A DNA stretch of 64,000 bases from assembly GCF_029168945.1 (NCBI RefSeq), contig NC_083607.1, forward strand, positions 12,232,001 to 12,296,000, read 5' to 3'. Positions 35,625-43,708 of this stretch are shown one piece after another. A program made the translations under genes and the position numbers. Origin of the DNA: Cannabis sativa (taxonomy: Eukaryota > Streptophyta > Magnoliopsida > Rosales > Cannabaceae). The first letter of the stretch is position 1. Each line of letters begins with the position of its first letter. The notes beneath the pieces were generated by a model, which ran no database searches, was not told the DNA's origin, and saw only the letters and a program-made list of their open reading frames with translations.

Positions 35625-35696
35625 ATTCGCAAACTTGGCAGCATCAATCATGCCATTGATATCATTAGGGCACTCCACAAACTGTACCCGACTATT
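35625..35696 (-). pseudogene. BMS1: BMS1 GTPase fragment A
   Basis: Reads RVQFVECPNDINGMIDAAKF, matching the BMS1 G-domain region around its guanine-binding motif. It is preceded by an AATAG|TCGG acceptor-like border. The coding strand and order agree with fragment B. The hAT MITE at 35697 lies just upstream in the presumed intron or border, with its duplicated target overlapping that border. Confidence 0.75.
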
Positions 35697-35983
35697 CAGG
35701 GCCGACCCTTAGAATATATGGGCCTAAGGCGAACTAAATTTTAGGACCCTCAGAAATATATATAAAAAAAATTGAAAAAGAGTGTTATGGAATTCGAATC
35801 GATAACATTTATAATATGTCATACACCTCAACAAACTAAGTTATGACTATTTATTGTTTATAATACACTTAATTTTACTTTAATAAAAGCCTAATCAATT
35901 TTTTATATTTTTTTTTATTTTGGGCCCCAAAAGAGGGGGCCCTAGGCACGGGCCTAGCCCGCCTATGCCTAGGGTTGGCCCTG
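35697..35983. mobile_element. hAT-type MITE (287 bp)
   Basis: Terminal inverted repeats CAGGGCCGACCCTTAG and, inverted, CAGGGCCAACCCTAGG. Exact 8 bp target duplication CGACTATT at 35689-35696 and 35984-35991. CAGGG ends and an 8 bp duplication define the hAT superfamily. No coding capacity; it must be moved by a transposase made elsewhere. Confidence 0.92.
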
Positions 35984-36026
35984 CGACTATTCTTACCTAA
36001 CAAATTTTTTAAAAAATTAATCAAAC

Positions 36027-36996
36027 CACTACTACAAAAAAGAGTATTCGCGACGGTTTTAAAAACATTTTTTTTTTGGGAACCGTCACTAAAAAAATTA
36101 AGTGAGTGTTTAAAACCGTCGAGAAAAATAGAATATTCCCGACGGTTTTAAACTGTCGGAAGGTATAGGCGACAGTTTTTTAAACGTGCCTTAAAAGGGA
36201 ATGGCTTACAGTTTCAAACCATTGGCAATACTATAGGCGATGGTTTAAAATTGTCGACAATACTATAGGCGACGATTTAAATTGTAGGCAATTCTCATGC
36301 TTCAATTTTACGTGTTTTGGATCTAAAATGTCATTTGCCGCATCTTAAATTTTAAATTTTTACTTTCCCTATTTTAAATTTCATTTCCCTCCTTTTAAGA
36401 TATAACCCCCCCCTTCCAAAACAAATCATATCTCAGTTTTCAAAGTTTCTCTCCTTTGTGACCACGAGTCACACTGGTCGTCCCTCTCCTTTACTCTCTC
36501 TCACTCTGTCCCTTTCCTACGCTCTCTCATGGTAGCATAAAGGTAAGCATAATATTCTCTTATTTGTTGTTTAAATTTCTATTATTCATGATTTGGTTTG
36601 TTGATATTGATCGGCATGTGTGTTCGAACTAAATCCAAAGCTTGCAATGCGAAGAAAGTTTCAAGGATCGTCAAGTGAAAAGCAATCCGAAACTTATCAA
36701 AGAAAATTTTGACGAGGATGAATATGAGCACAACAACCGTGGAGGAAGATGAAGCTTGTAAGGGTTTTGGAACGGATGCGATATATGCGAGAACTGTTTT
36801 CGAGGAGGATGACGATGAAATTTTTTTTAATTGGGGCAATCCACTATAGCGACGGTTTAAAACCGTTGGCTATACTATAGGCCACAGTTTAAAACTGTCG
36901 GCTATAGTAGCTGACGATTTTAAACCGTGGCCTATAGTATCGACTATAGCCGACGAAAACCGTCGAGAATTCTTTTATAACGAGATTTTTCTACTG
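36027..36996. mobile_element. Non-autonomous CACTA-type transposon sequence (CACTA-A)
   Basis: Starts CACTACTACAAAAAAGAGTA and is packed with subterminal repeats of the GCGACGGTTTAAAACCGTC kind at 36048-36300 and 36840-36975. A possible degraded right end TTTTTCTACTG lies at 36996. The middle (36300-36840) has a CT-rich part and unrecognised sequence, with no transposase. An alternative right end is at 62176, whose inverted sequence matches the first 170 bp much better. Confidence 0.65.
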
Positions 36997-37059
36997 TCGA
37001 CTATTCTACCCAGTATTCGCGATGCTCTAGTGGGCTCTATAGGTTTTAGTTTTGCCATT
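36997..37059. other. Short unassigned junction
   Basis: Contains AGTATTCGCGATGCTCTAGTG, another CACTA-end-like sequence, before the truncated old copia LTR begins. Confidence 0.25.
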
Positions 37060-37469
37060 TTATTTAACAACTTATTTTTTCTTTCACAAAGACCACATTT
37101 TTAATTATATCTCTATAAAAGTCAAATCTATCTACTTAATAATTATAATTAATTATCAAATAAAATTTACATTTAACTTATGTATTAATTGATCTTACAA
37201 AGTCTCTTAATTAACAAATAAACCCTAAATTGTCTCTTTCTTCTCAATTAAGCCCTTGCTTAATGAAAATTCAGAAACAAGACAGTATTATTTAGAATTC
37301 TAATTGATTAATTAAAACCAATAAATTGAGTCTACTAGAAAATATTATCTTAGACAATGTGGGGACCATGGCCCTATGTAACAAAGCTCCCAATAACTAG
37401 ATCTGAAATTTACCAAGTAAATTTTCTATCTTATTAATTCCTCCTGACTCCACTATAGAGTCAGAATTG
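37060..37469 (-). repeat. Old copia remnant: left half of a truncated LTR
   Basis: Aligns, with many changes, to the middle of the E3 LTR (about 51340-51730), including GGGGACCATGG, CTCCCAATAA and CAGAATTGCACTC. The first 600 bp or so of the LTR is missing. It continues at 49417 beyond an inserted CACTA-like element. Confidence 0.75.
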
Positions 37470-37667
37470 CACTCCTATCTAGTGACCCGCACAAAAAGAA
37501 TGGGTCACTAAAGAGTTAGGAGTAATTTTAGTGACATGCAAAATTAGGCTCTAAATATTCAATGTTAGTCTCTTTTAATGCGCGTCACTAAAAATATAGA
37601 GAGTCACTAAAGAGTAAAATCTATTTTTTTTTTCTAATTTTTATTAATTTGAAAAATAGTGATTTAT

Positions 37668-37723
37668 AGTGACGCGCCATGCGCGATTGGGTAAATATGT
37701 CCCAACTCACCTGGCGCGTCACT
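37668..37723. repeat. Inverted repeat in CACTA-B subterminal region
   Basis: Arms AGTGACGCGCCA at 37668-37679 and its exact complement at 37712-37723, GC-rich in an AT-rich setting. Confidence 0.8.
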
Positions 37724-37985
37724 ATATCATAATCTTAAATTAAAAAAAAAAATAAACAGCTGTAATATTTTTTGAGGAAAAAAAGTAAATAAAAAAATAA
37801 AAGATAAAAAAATAACCAGTTGTACATAGTTGAAATTATGCTTTAATATTAAACAAATAAAAAATAAAAGATATTATAATAAGGGTTTACAATCTAGAAA
37901 CCCTAACTTATAGAGCCGTACGCCATAGTCTTTCTTCTTCCCCCTCTTCTCGCTGCAGTCTTTCTTCTTCCCCCACTTCTCTCTG

Positions 37986-38327
37986 ATGACCATTATCTCC
38001 GACGAACAGCAGCCAAGAGGCTCCATGGCAACCAGCGCTCCTTCGCCCAGTTTTGCATTCTTCTCTTTTCTCTCTCTCTCTCTCTCGCTCTCTCTCTCTC
38101 TCTATCTCGATCTCTCTCTCTGTAGGGGAACATATAAGCGGACTGTTAAAGTTGCGATTTTGGACGGGTGGACGAAGAGAAAGCTTAAATTCGACGAAGG
38201 GAATGAGATTGACAGAGTTGAGAAGATGATCATATTTGTTGACCAAAATCATGACGGCCGAGTTGATTTCTTTGAGTTCAAGGACATGATGCGTATTGTT
38301 ATTGTTCGGAGTGCTTGCACTAGCTAG
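37986..38327 (+). pseudogene. Captured EF-hand (calmodulin-like) gene fragment in CACTA-B
   Basis: A 113-codon open frame. Residues from about 78 on contain a complete EF-hand: helix EIDRVEKMIIFV, loop DQNHDGRVDFFE with Asp, Asn, Asp, Gly and Glu at calcium positions 1, 3, 5, 6 and 12, then helix FKDMM. The first half is a CT-microsatellite (LSLSLSL) ending in TCTCTGTAG|GGGAAC, which looks like an intron end with a 3' splice site, so the true coding exon probably starts near 38127. Only one hand remains, whereas functional proteins usually have pairs. It is likely a host gene piece picked up by the transposon; expression is unknown. Confidence 0.65.
38060..38126 (+). repeat. CT microsatellite
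   Basis: TCTCTC runs with a few interruptions, serving as the polypyrimidine tract before the putative splice acceptor at 38124-38126. Confidence 0.8.
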
Positions 38328-38517
38328 TAATTTTACTATATCGCACCTTTTTTTATTATTTGTAGCGATGGTTATATCAAATCTCATTGTACTATATTAT
38401 GCTTAACATATTTAACAATTCATTGATCTGTCAAGACTATTTTGCATATTTGTTCTCTCTATGTTTTTTTACTATTTGCTTTAACTTTTATTTTATTTTT
38501 TTAAAAAAATATTACGT

Positions 38518-38727
38518 TATTTTAGGATTAGCTTTGGATAAGATTGGTTAAGGATAGTTTTGTTACTAAGTTTGTTATTTACAGCGGTTAACTTTCTGTT
38601 ACAGCACGTGGTTAGTTTCCCTAACCGCCTCTCTCTTGTAATGAGCTATTTAAGCTCCAAACCTATTGTAAAATTAGATACAAGATAATACACTCTCATT
38701 TTCCTATTTTCTCTCTGTATTTTCTCA
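38518..38727 (+). repeat. Copia-2 LTR 1
   Basis: About 210 bp, TTTTAGGATTAGC to TTTTCTCA, followed by ATATGGTATCAG. Has TATTTAAGCTCC as a possible promoter motif. The start is ambiguous by 2-3 bases and the usual TG is not evident. Confidence 0.85.
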
Positions 38728-38728
38728 T

Positions 38729-41700
38729 ATGGTATCAGAAGAATTTCGGCCCCAAGCTTCCATGGCCAGGCCAACTACTCGATCTCAGGATGGCACTACA
38801 CCATCGACGATCGACAATCCTGGAGCAGAGGTCAATTCCAACCCTATCCCTGCTCCTCCTCCCTCAGCTGCTCATCGACGCATTCCACCAGCACGCGTTC
38901 AACATCAGAACTCGATTCCTGGTTTTCAAGAAAATTCCGCCATTGTTGATGACGATTCCACTCAGGCGCCTCAATTTCGTTTGGTTGTTGATGATCCCTC
39001 CAGTCCTTTCTTCCTCAGCACAGGTGATCACAATGGCTTGATTCTTGTAACCACGGTCCTTACTGGAACCAACTACCAACCATGGAAAAGGGGCATCACG
39101 ATGGCACTCACGGCCAAGAACAAAACTGCGTTCATCAATGGATCCATTCCTCGGCCAGAACCTGGTATTCCTACACTCAATTCTTGGTTAAGATGCAATA
39201 ACATGGTGATGTCTTGGTTAGTCAATTCGGTTTCCTCTGAGATTGCACAAAGTATCATGTACTTTGATTTAGCCACTGATATGTGGAACGACCTTGCTGA
39301 GCGTTTCAATAAAGGCAATGGCCCTCACATATTTCATTTACAGACCCAGCTCACTCGGCTTCAGCAGGGTGACTGCTCTGTCTCCACCTATTTCACAAAA
39401 ATGAAATCCCTATGGGATGAGTTGAAAGAATTTCAACCTATAACATCTTGCACTTGTGGTGCAATGAAAATTTTCTTGGATTACTACAACCGAAACCAAG
39501 TACTTCAATTCTTGACTGGTTTGAATGAATCCTATGCCTCGGTTCGAGCTCAAATCTTGCTTAACGAACCAATTCCCAACTTGTCCCGTGTTTTTGCTAT
39601 GATCGTTCAAGAAGAACGTCAAAGATCACTAGGAACATCTGAATCAATTCCTTTGGCTGCTGCATCAAGCTCCACCAATCCACCAAGAGCCAAGAAACCT
39701 AGGCCCTCTTGCTCAAATTGTGGAAAACCCGGCCACCTCGTTGACAAATGCTACTTCCTTCACGGATTCCCTCCTGGTTATGGGGACAAACGCAAACAAG
39801 AAAAAGGAAAAGCAAAAGCCAACATTGCAGCCACAAACAACCCGAAGATTGACATTGATAACAGCTCGGTTCAAGCTGATCTTTCATCTCAATGTCAACA
39901 TCTCAATTCCTTGTTGAGCCAACAACTCAACAACAACATCTCCACTGATCCTGCTGCTACAACCCCTGCTGCCTCGAATTTAGCAGGTAACAATTCCCTC
40001 TCAACTTATTGGATTGTGGATAGTGGTGCAACCCACCACATGTGTTGCAATATCAATTGTTTTTCATCATTTTCTAACATACCTTTCCCCAAATATGTTT
40101 CTTTACCAACTGGGCAAAACATTCCTGTTGAAAATATTGGGACTGTGCAAATAAACCCTCATCTTTTACTGCAGAATGTTCTCTATGTCCCACGGCGTGA
40201 ACTTAATCTTTTTTCAATATCCGATTTCATGCTTCAATCTCCTAATTCAATCTTGTTTCAACAAAATCCTTGTATTATTCAGGATCCTTCTCTGAATATG
40301 GTTATTGGGACAGCTAAACAATGCGGAAAATTGTACTTGCTTCATCAAGACAACTTCACTACAGCAACTGCCATTTCCCTTCCTACTGCTGGTTTTTCTT
40401 TCAATAAAACCAATGTAACACAATGGCATAATCGCCTTGGACATCCATCCATGTGTCTTTCAAATTTTTTCAATCAAGACAACAATTCTCTACACATTAA
40501 TTCCCAATTACATTGTCATATTTGTCATTTAGCCAAGCAAAAAAGGTCGCCTTTTATTTCCAATCACAATTTCTCTAACAACATATTTGATTTGGTTCAT
40601 ATGGATATTTGGGGCCCTTTTCACATCACTAGTGTGGAAGGTTTTAAATACTTCCTTACTATTGTTGATGATAAATCAAGATTCACTTGGATTTACATGC
40701 TTAAAAACAAATCCGATGTTCAAAGCATCATTCCCAATTTCTTTAATATGGTTTGTACACAATTCTCCTTGTCCATTAAAGCAATTCGCTCCGACAATGC
40801 AAAAGAATTGAAATTACAATCATTTTTTTCCTCAAAAGGCATCATTAATTACCACTCTTGTGTGGAAAGACCACAACAAAATTCAGTTGTGGACCGAAAA
40901 CACCAACATATTCTAAATATAGCCAGAGCACTAGCGTTTCAATCCAATTTACCCTTGGTTTATTGGTCATACCTAGTTCAAACGGCTACCTATCTCATGA
41001 ATAGAACACCCTCTAAATTGTTCAAAGGTTTAACATCCTACCAAGTTCTACATGGTACACCTCCCAAATATGATCATTTGCGAAGTTTCGGGTGTCTAAC
41101 CTATGGCTCCACTCTTACTTCAAAAAGACATAAATTTACACCTAGGAGTAGGGCATCTATTTTTATTGGTTATCCTCATGGCATGAAAGCCTATACCCTA
41201 CTTGACATTGAAACAAAACAAGTTTACACTTCACGGGATGTTATCTTTCATGAAAACATTTTTCCTTTGTTTTCACAAACTTCACCATCCAATATACAAA
41301 ACTTGTTTCCTGATGTCATTCTTCCTACGTGCAAACCAGTAGAACAACAACATCACGGCTGTATACCAACAACTAATTCCTCTCCTTCATCTGGTTTTCC
41401 ACCAGCATCAAACACAAATCACACTGGCTCGGGTACACTATTTTCTGCACCAGAAAATAACACTTCTACACCAGAAAATACCATTTCTGCACCAGAACAT
41501 AACATTTTGGCACCAGAAAAAAGCATCCACCCGTGCCCCAAACCTGGCAGGTTATTCACCCCTGCACCTGCAAAAAAATCTCAAATTAATTCTTCCAAAA
41601 CAGAAGCAACTTCACCCAATTCTTCACAACCTAGCAGCCCTCATGCACCAGTTTCTAAAAATTCTCCTCAACCTGGGACTATAGCTCCTAATTCTGTCGC

Positions 41701-43198
41701 TACTTCACCAGGTTGTCAACAAAAAATTGCCCCATCAACAGCTCCAATGCCCTTCAAAACTACTAAATTGGGCAGGACCTTGCAAAAACCAAAGCATCTC
41801 ACAGATTATGTCTGCAATGCTGCATCTACAGCACATCCAATTGAGCCTTTTCTTTCATATATTAAGTTACATCCTCAATTTAGAGCTACTGTTCTTGCAG
41901 CATACTCTGAAATTGAACCCCAAAGTTATGCTGAAGCTTCTCAATTTCGCCATTGGCTTCTTGCCATGGATAAAGAAACTACCGCCCTCGAAAATAACAA
42001 AACATGGATCATCACTAAGCTTCCACCTGGTCACAAGGCCATTGGTTGCAAATGGGTGTACAAAGTTAAGTATAACGAAAGTGGGGCTGTTGAACGCTTC
42101 AAAGCTCGTCTAGTGGCCAAAGGCTACACTCAACGTCATGGAATTGACTATTCACAAACTTATGCTCCTGTAGCTAAGTTCAACACCCTTAAAATCTTTC
42201 TAGCTCTAGCAGCTATGAACAATTGGAATGTGCATCAATTGGACATCAATAATGCCTTTTTCCATGGAGATCTCCATGAAGAAGTCTACATGAAAATTCC
42301 CCCCGGATATGAAGCACCTCCTAACTCAGTGTGCAAACTCAACAAAAGCATTTATGGCCTTAAACAAGCCTCAAGACAATGGTTTAGTAAACTTAGTCAT
42401 ACACTCATTTCGGATGGCTTCACCCAATCTCTCTCCGACAATTCCTTGTTCATTAAAAGAACAAAAGACATCTTCCTAGCTATCCTAATCTATGTGGATG
42501 ACATCATTGTTGCAAGCAACAATAATCAAGCCATATCACACTTCAAAACATACCTTCATGACAAATTCAAACTTAAAGATCTTGGAACCATTAGGTTTTT
42601 CCTTGGTCTTGAGGTCGGTCGCTCAAAGAAAGGTATTTCGGTCTCTCAAAGACCCTTTACACTCCAATTACTAAAAGACACCGGCTACATAGGTGCTAAA
42701 CCCGTATGTACTCCCATGGAGACCAACCTAAAGCTAAGCAAAGATAAAGGGAACCTCCTATCCGATCCCACGGCTTATAGAAGCCTCATTGGCAAGTTAA
42801 TATACTTGACCATTACACGGCCTGACATTACCTATGCCGTGAACCATCTAAGCCAATTTCTCACTTATCCTCGGGTTCCACATCTCCATGCTGCACATCG
42901 TATACTGCAGTTTCTAAAATCAACACCGGGACAAGGCCTTTTCTTTCCCTCTGACACTACAGCCACTATATCTGCTTATGCTGAAACAAGCCTATCCCCA
43001 CAAAATGTCCAAGTCTCTTTCTTTTCGGATGCTGATTGGGGGGCTTGCCAAGACACTAGGAGATCCATTTCAGGCTATTGCCTATTCCTTGGAAACTCCC
43101 TTGTCTCATGGAAGTCAAAAAAACAACAAACTGTTTCACGATCTTCTGCTGAAGCAGAATATCGAGCCATGGCCAATGCTACATCCGAACTCACATAG
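38729..43198 (+). CDS. Copia-2 unit A Gag-Pol polyprotein (1489 residues, RNase H end cut off)
   Basis: One open frame with all copia domains in order: gag (about 90-300, LTGTNYQPWKRGI), zinc knuckle from C328 (CSNCGKPGHLVDKC), protease D431 (DSGATHHM), pre-integrase WHNRLGHPS, integrase (D626, D689, then D722 in QNSVVDRKH where the family has Glu), RT with YVDD at 1255-1258, and RNase H with D1434 and E1475. The ATG at 38729 overlaps the primer site; a second Met at residue 12 is possible here but is Val in unit B. TAG at 43196-43198 removes the last 97 residues, including an RNase H Asp. Otherwise intact. Confidence 0.93.
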   Translation: MVSEEFRPQASMARPTTRSQDGTTPSTIDNPGAEVNSNPIPAPPPSAAHRRIPPARVQHQNSIPGFQENSAIVDDDSTQAPQFRLVVDDPSSPFFLSTGDHNGLILVTTVLTGTNYQPWKRGITMALTAKNKTAFINGSIPRPEPGIPTLNSWLRCNNMVMSWLVNSVSSEIAQSIMYFDLATDMWNDLAERFNKGNGPHIFHLQTQLTRLQQGDCSVSTYFTKMKSLWDELKEFQPITSCTCGAMKIFLDYYNRNQVLQFLTGLNESYASVRAQILLNEPIPNLSRVFAMIVQEERQRSLGTSESIPLAAASSSTNPPRAKKPRPSCSNCGKPGHLVDKCYFLHGFPPGYGDKRKQEKGKAKANIAATNNPKIDIDNSSVQADLSSQCQHLNSLLSQQLNNNISTDPAATTPAASNLAGNNSLSTYWIVDSGATHHMCCNINCFSSFSNIPFPKYVSLPTGQNIPVENIGTVQINPHLLLQNVLYVPRRELNLFSISDFMLQSPNSILFQQNPCIIQDPSLNMVIGTAKQCGKLYLLHQDNFTTATAISLPTAGFSFNKTNVTQWHNRLGHPSMCLSNFFNQDNNSLHINSQLHCHICHLAKQKRSPFISNHNFSNNIFDLVHMDIWGPFHITSVEGFKYFLTIVDDKSRFTWIYMLKNKSDVQSIIPNFFNMVCTQFSLSIKAIRSDNAKELKLQSFFSSKGIINYHSCVERPQQNSVVDRKHQHILNIARALAFQSNLPLVYWSYLVQTATYLMNRTPSKLFKGLTSYQVLHGTPPKYDHLRSFGCLTYGSTLTSKRHKFTPRSRASIFIGYPHGMKAYTLLDIETKQVYTSRDVIFHENIFPLFSQTSPSNIQNLFPDVILPTCKPVEQQHHGCIPTTNSSPSSGFPPASNTNHTGSGTLFSAPENNTSTPENTISAPEHNILAPEKSIHPCPKPGRLFTPAPAKKSQINSSKTEATSPNSSQPSSPHAPVSKNSPQPGTIAPNSVATSPGCQQKIAPSTAPMPFKTTKLGRTLQKPKHLTDYVCNAASTAHPIEPFLSYIKLHPQFRATVLAAYSEIEPQSYAEASQFRHWLLAMDKETTALENNKTWIITKLPPGHKAIGCKWVYKVKYNESGAVERFKARLVAKGYTQRHGIDYSQTYAPVAKFNTLKIFLALAAMNNWNVHQLDINNAFFHGDLHEEVYMKIPPGYEAPPNSVCKLNKSIYGLKQASRQWFSKLSHTLISDGFTQSLSDNSLFIKRTKDIFLAILIYVDDIIVASNNNQAISHFKTYLHDKFKLKDLGTIRFFLGLEVGRSKKGISVSQRPFTLQLLKDTGYIGAKPVCTPMETNLKLSKDKGNLLSDPTAYRSLIGKLIYLTITRPDITYAVNHLSQFLTYPRVPHLHAAHRILQFLKSTPGQGLFFPSDTTATISAYAETSLSPQNVQVSFFSDADWGACQDTRRSISGYCLFLGNSLVSWKSKKQQTVSRSSAEAEYRAMANATSELT
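38730..38738 (+). other. Copia-2 unit A primer-binding site (Met-tRNA)
   Basis: TGGTATCAG, the 5' part of the standard Met-tRNA complement, two bases after the LTR. Its TGG supplies the last two bases of the ATG at 38729 and the first of the next codon. Confidence 0.8.
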
Positions 43199-43492
43199 AT
43201 CCTCGCCCTACTCAAGGATTTTGGCATCAATTCTACTACCCCAGCACTTCTCTATTGCGACAACAACACTGCAATCCACATAAGTGAAAATCCAGTCTAT
43301 CATGAACGCACAAAGCATGTGGAAATTGACTGCCATTTCATCCGAGAGAAAGCCCAACAAGGCTCGATCAAGCTACTTCATGTCTCCTCACAAAACAACC
43401 TTGCCGACATATTCACCAAAGCGCTCCTTCCCACTCACTTCTCCACAATAGTATCCAAGATGGGCTTGATCAACATCTACACTCCATCTTGA
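43199..43492 (+). pseudogene. Copia-2 unit A RNase H C-terminal segment after the stop
   Basis: In phase with the 1489-residue frame. Reads ILALLKDFGI, LLYCDNNTAIHISENP (third RNase H Asp), KHVEIDCHFIREK and LADIFTKALL, the canonical copia polyprotein ending, to TGA at 43490-43492. Readthrough or reversion of one TAG would join it to the main frame. The purine-rich tract overlaps the TGA. Confidence 0.85.
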
Positions 43493-43497
43493 GGGGG

Positions 43498-43707
43498 GCT
43501 TTTAGGATTAGCTTTGGATAAGATTGGTTAAGGATAGTTTTGTTACTAAGTTTGTTATTTACAGCTGTTAACTTTCTGTTACAGCACGTGGTTAGTTTCC
43601 CTAACCGCCTCTCTCTTGTAATGAGCTATTTAAGCTCCAAACCTATTGTAAAATTAGATACAAGATAATACACTCTGATTTTCCTATTTTCTCTCTATAT
43701 TTTCTCA
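43498..43707 (+). repeat. Copia-2 LTR 2 (shared middle LTR)
   Basis: About 210 bp, 4980 bp from LTR 1, differing at roughly three positions (for example CAGCTG for CAGCGG). Serves as 3' LTR of unit A and 5' LTR of unit B. Confidence 0.88.
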
Positions 43708-43708
43708 T

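Noticed and set aside
37908..38387. 159-codon minus-strand frame opposite the EF-hand fragment
   Set aside because: Antisense shadow of the CT microsatellite (Glu-Arg repeats) and of the EF-hand frame.
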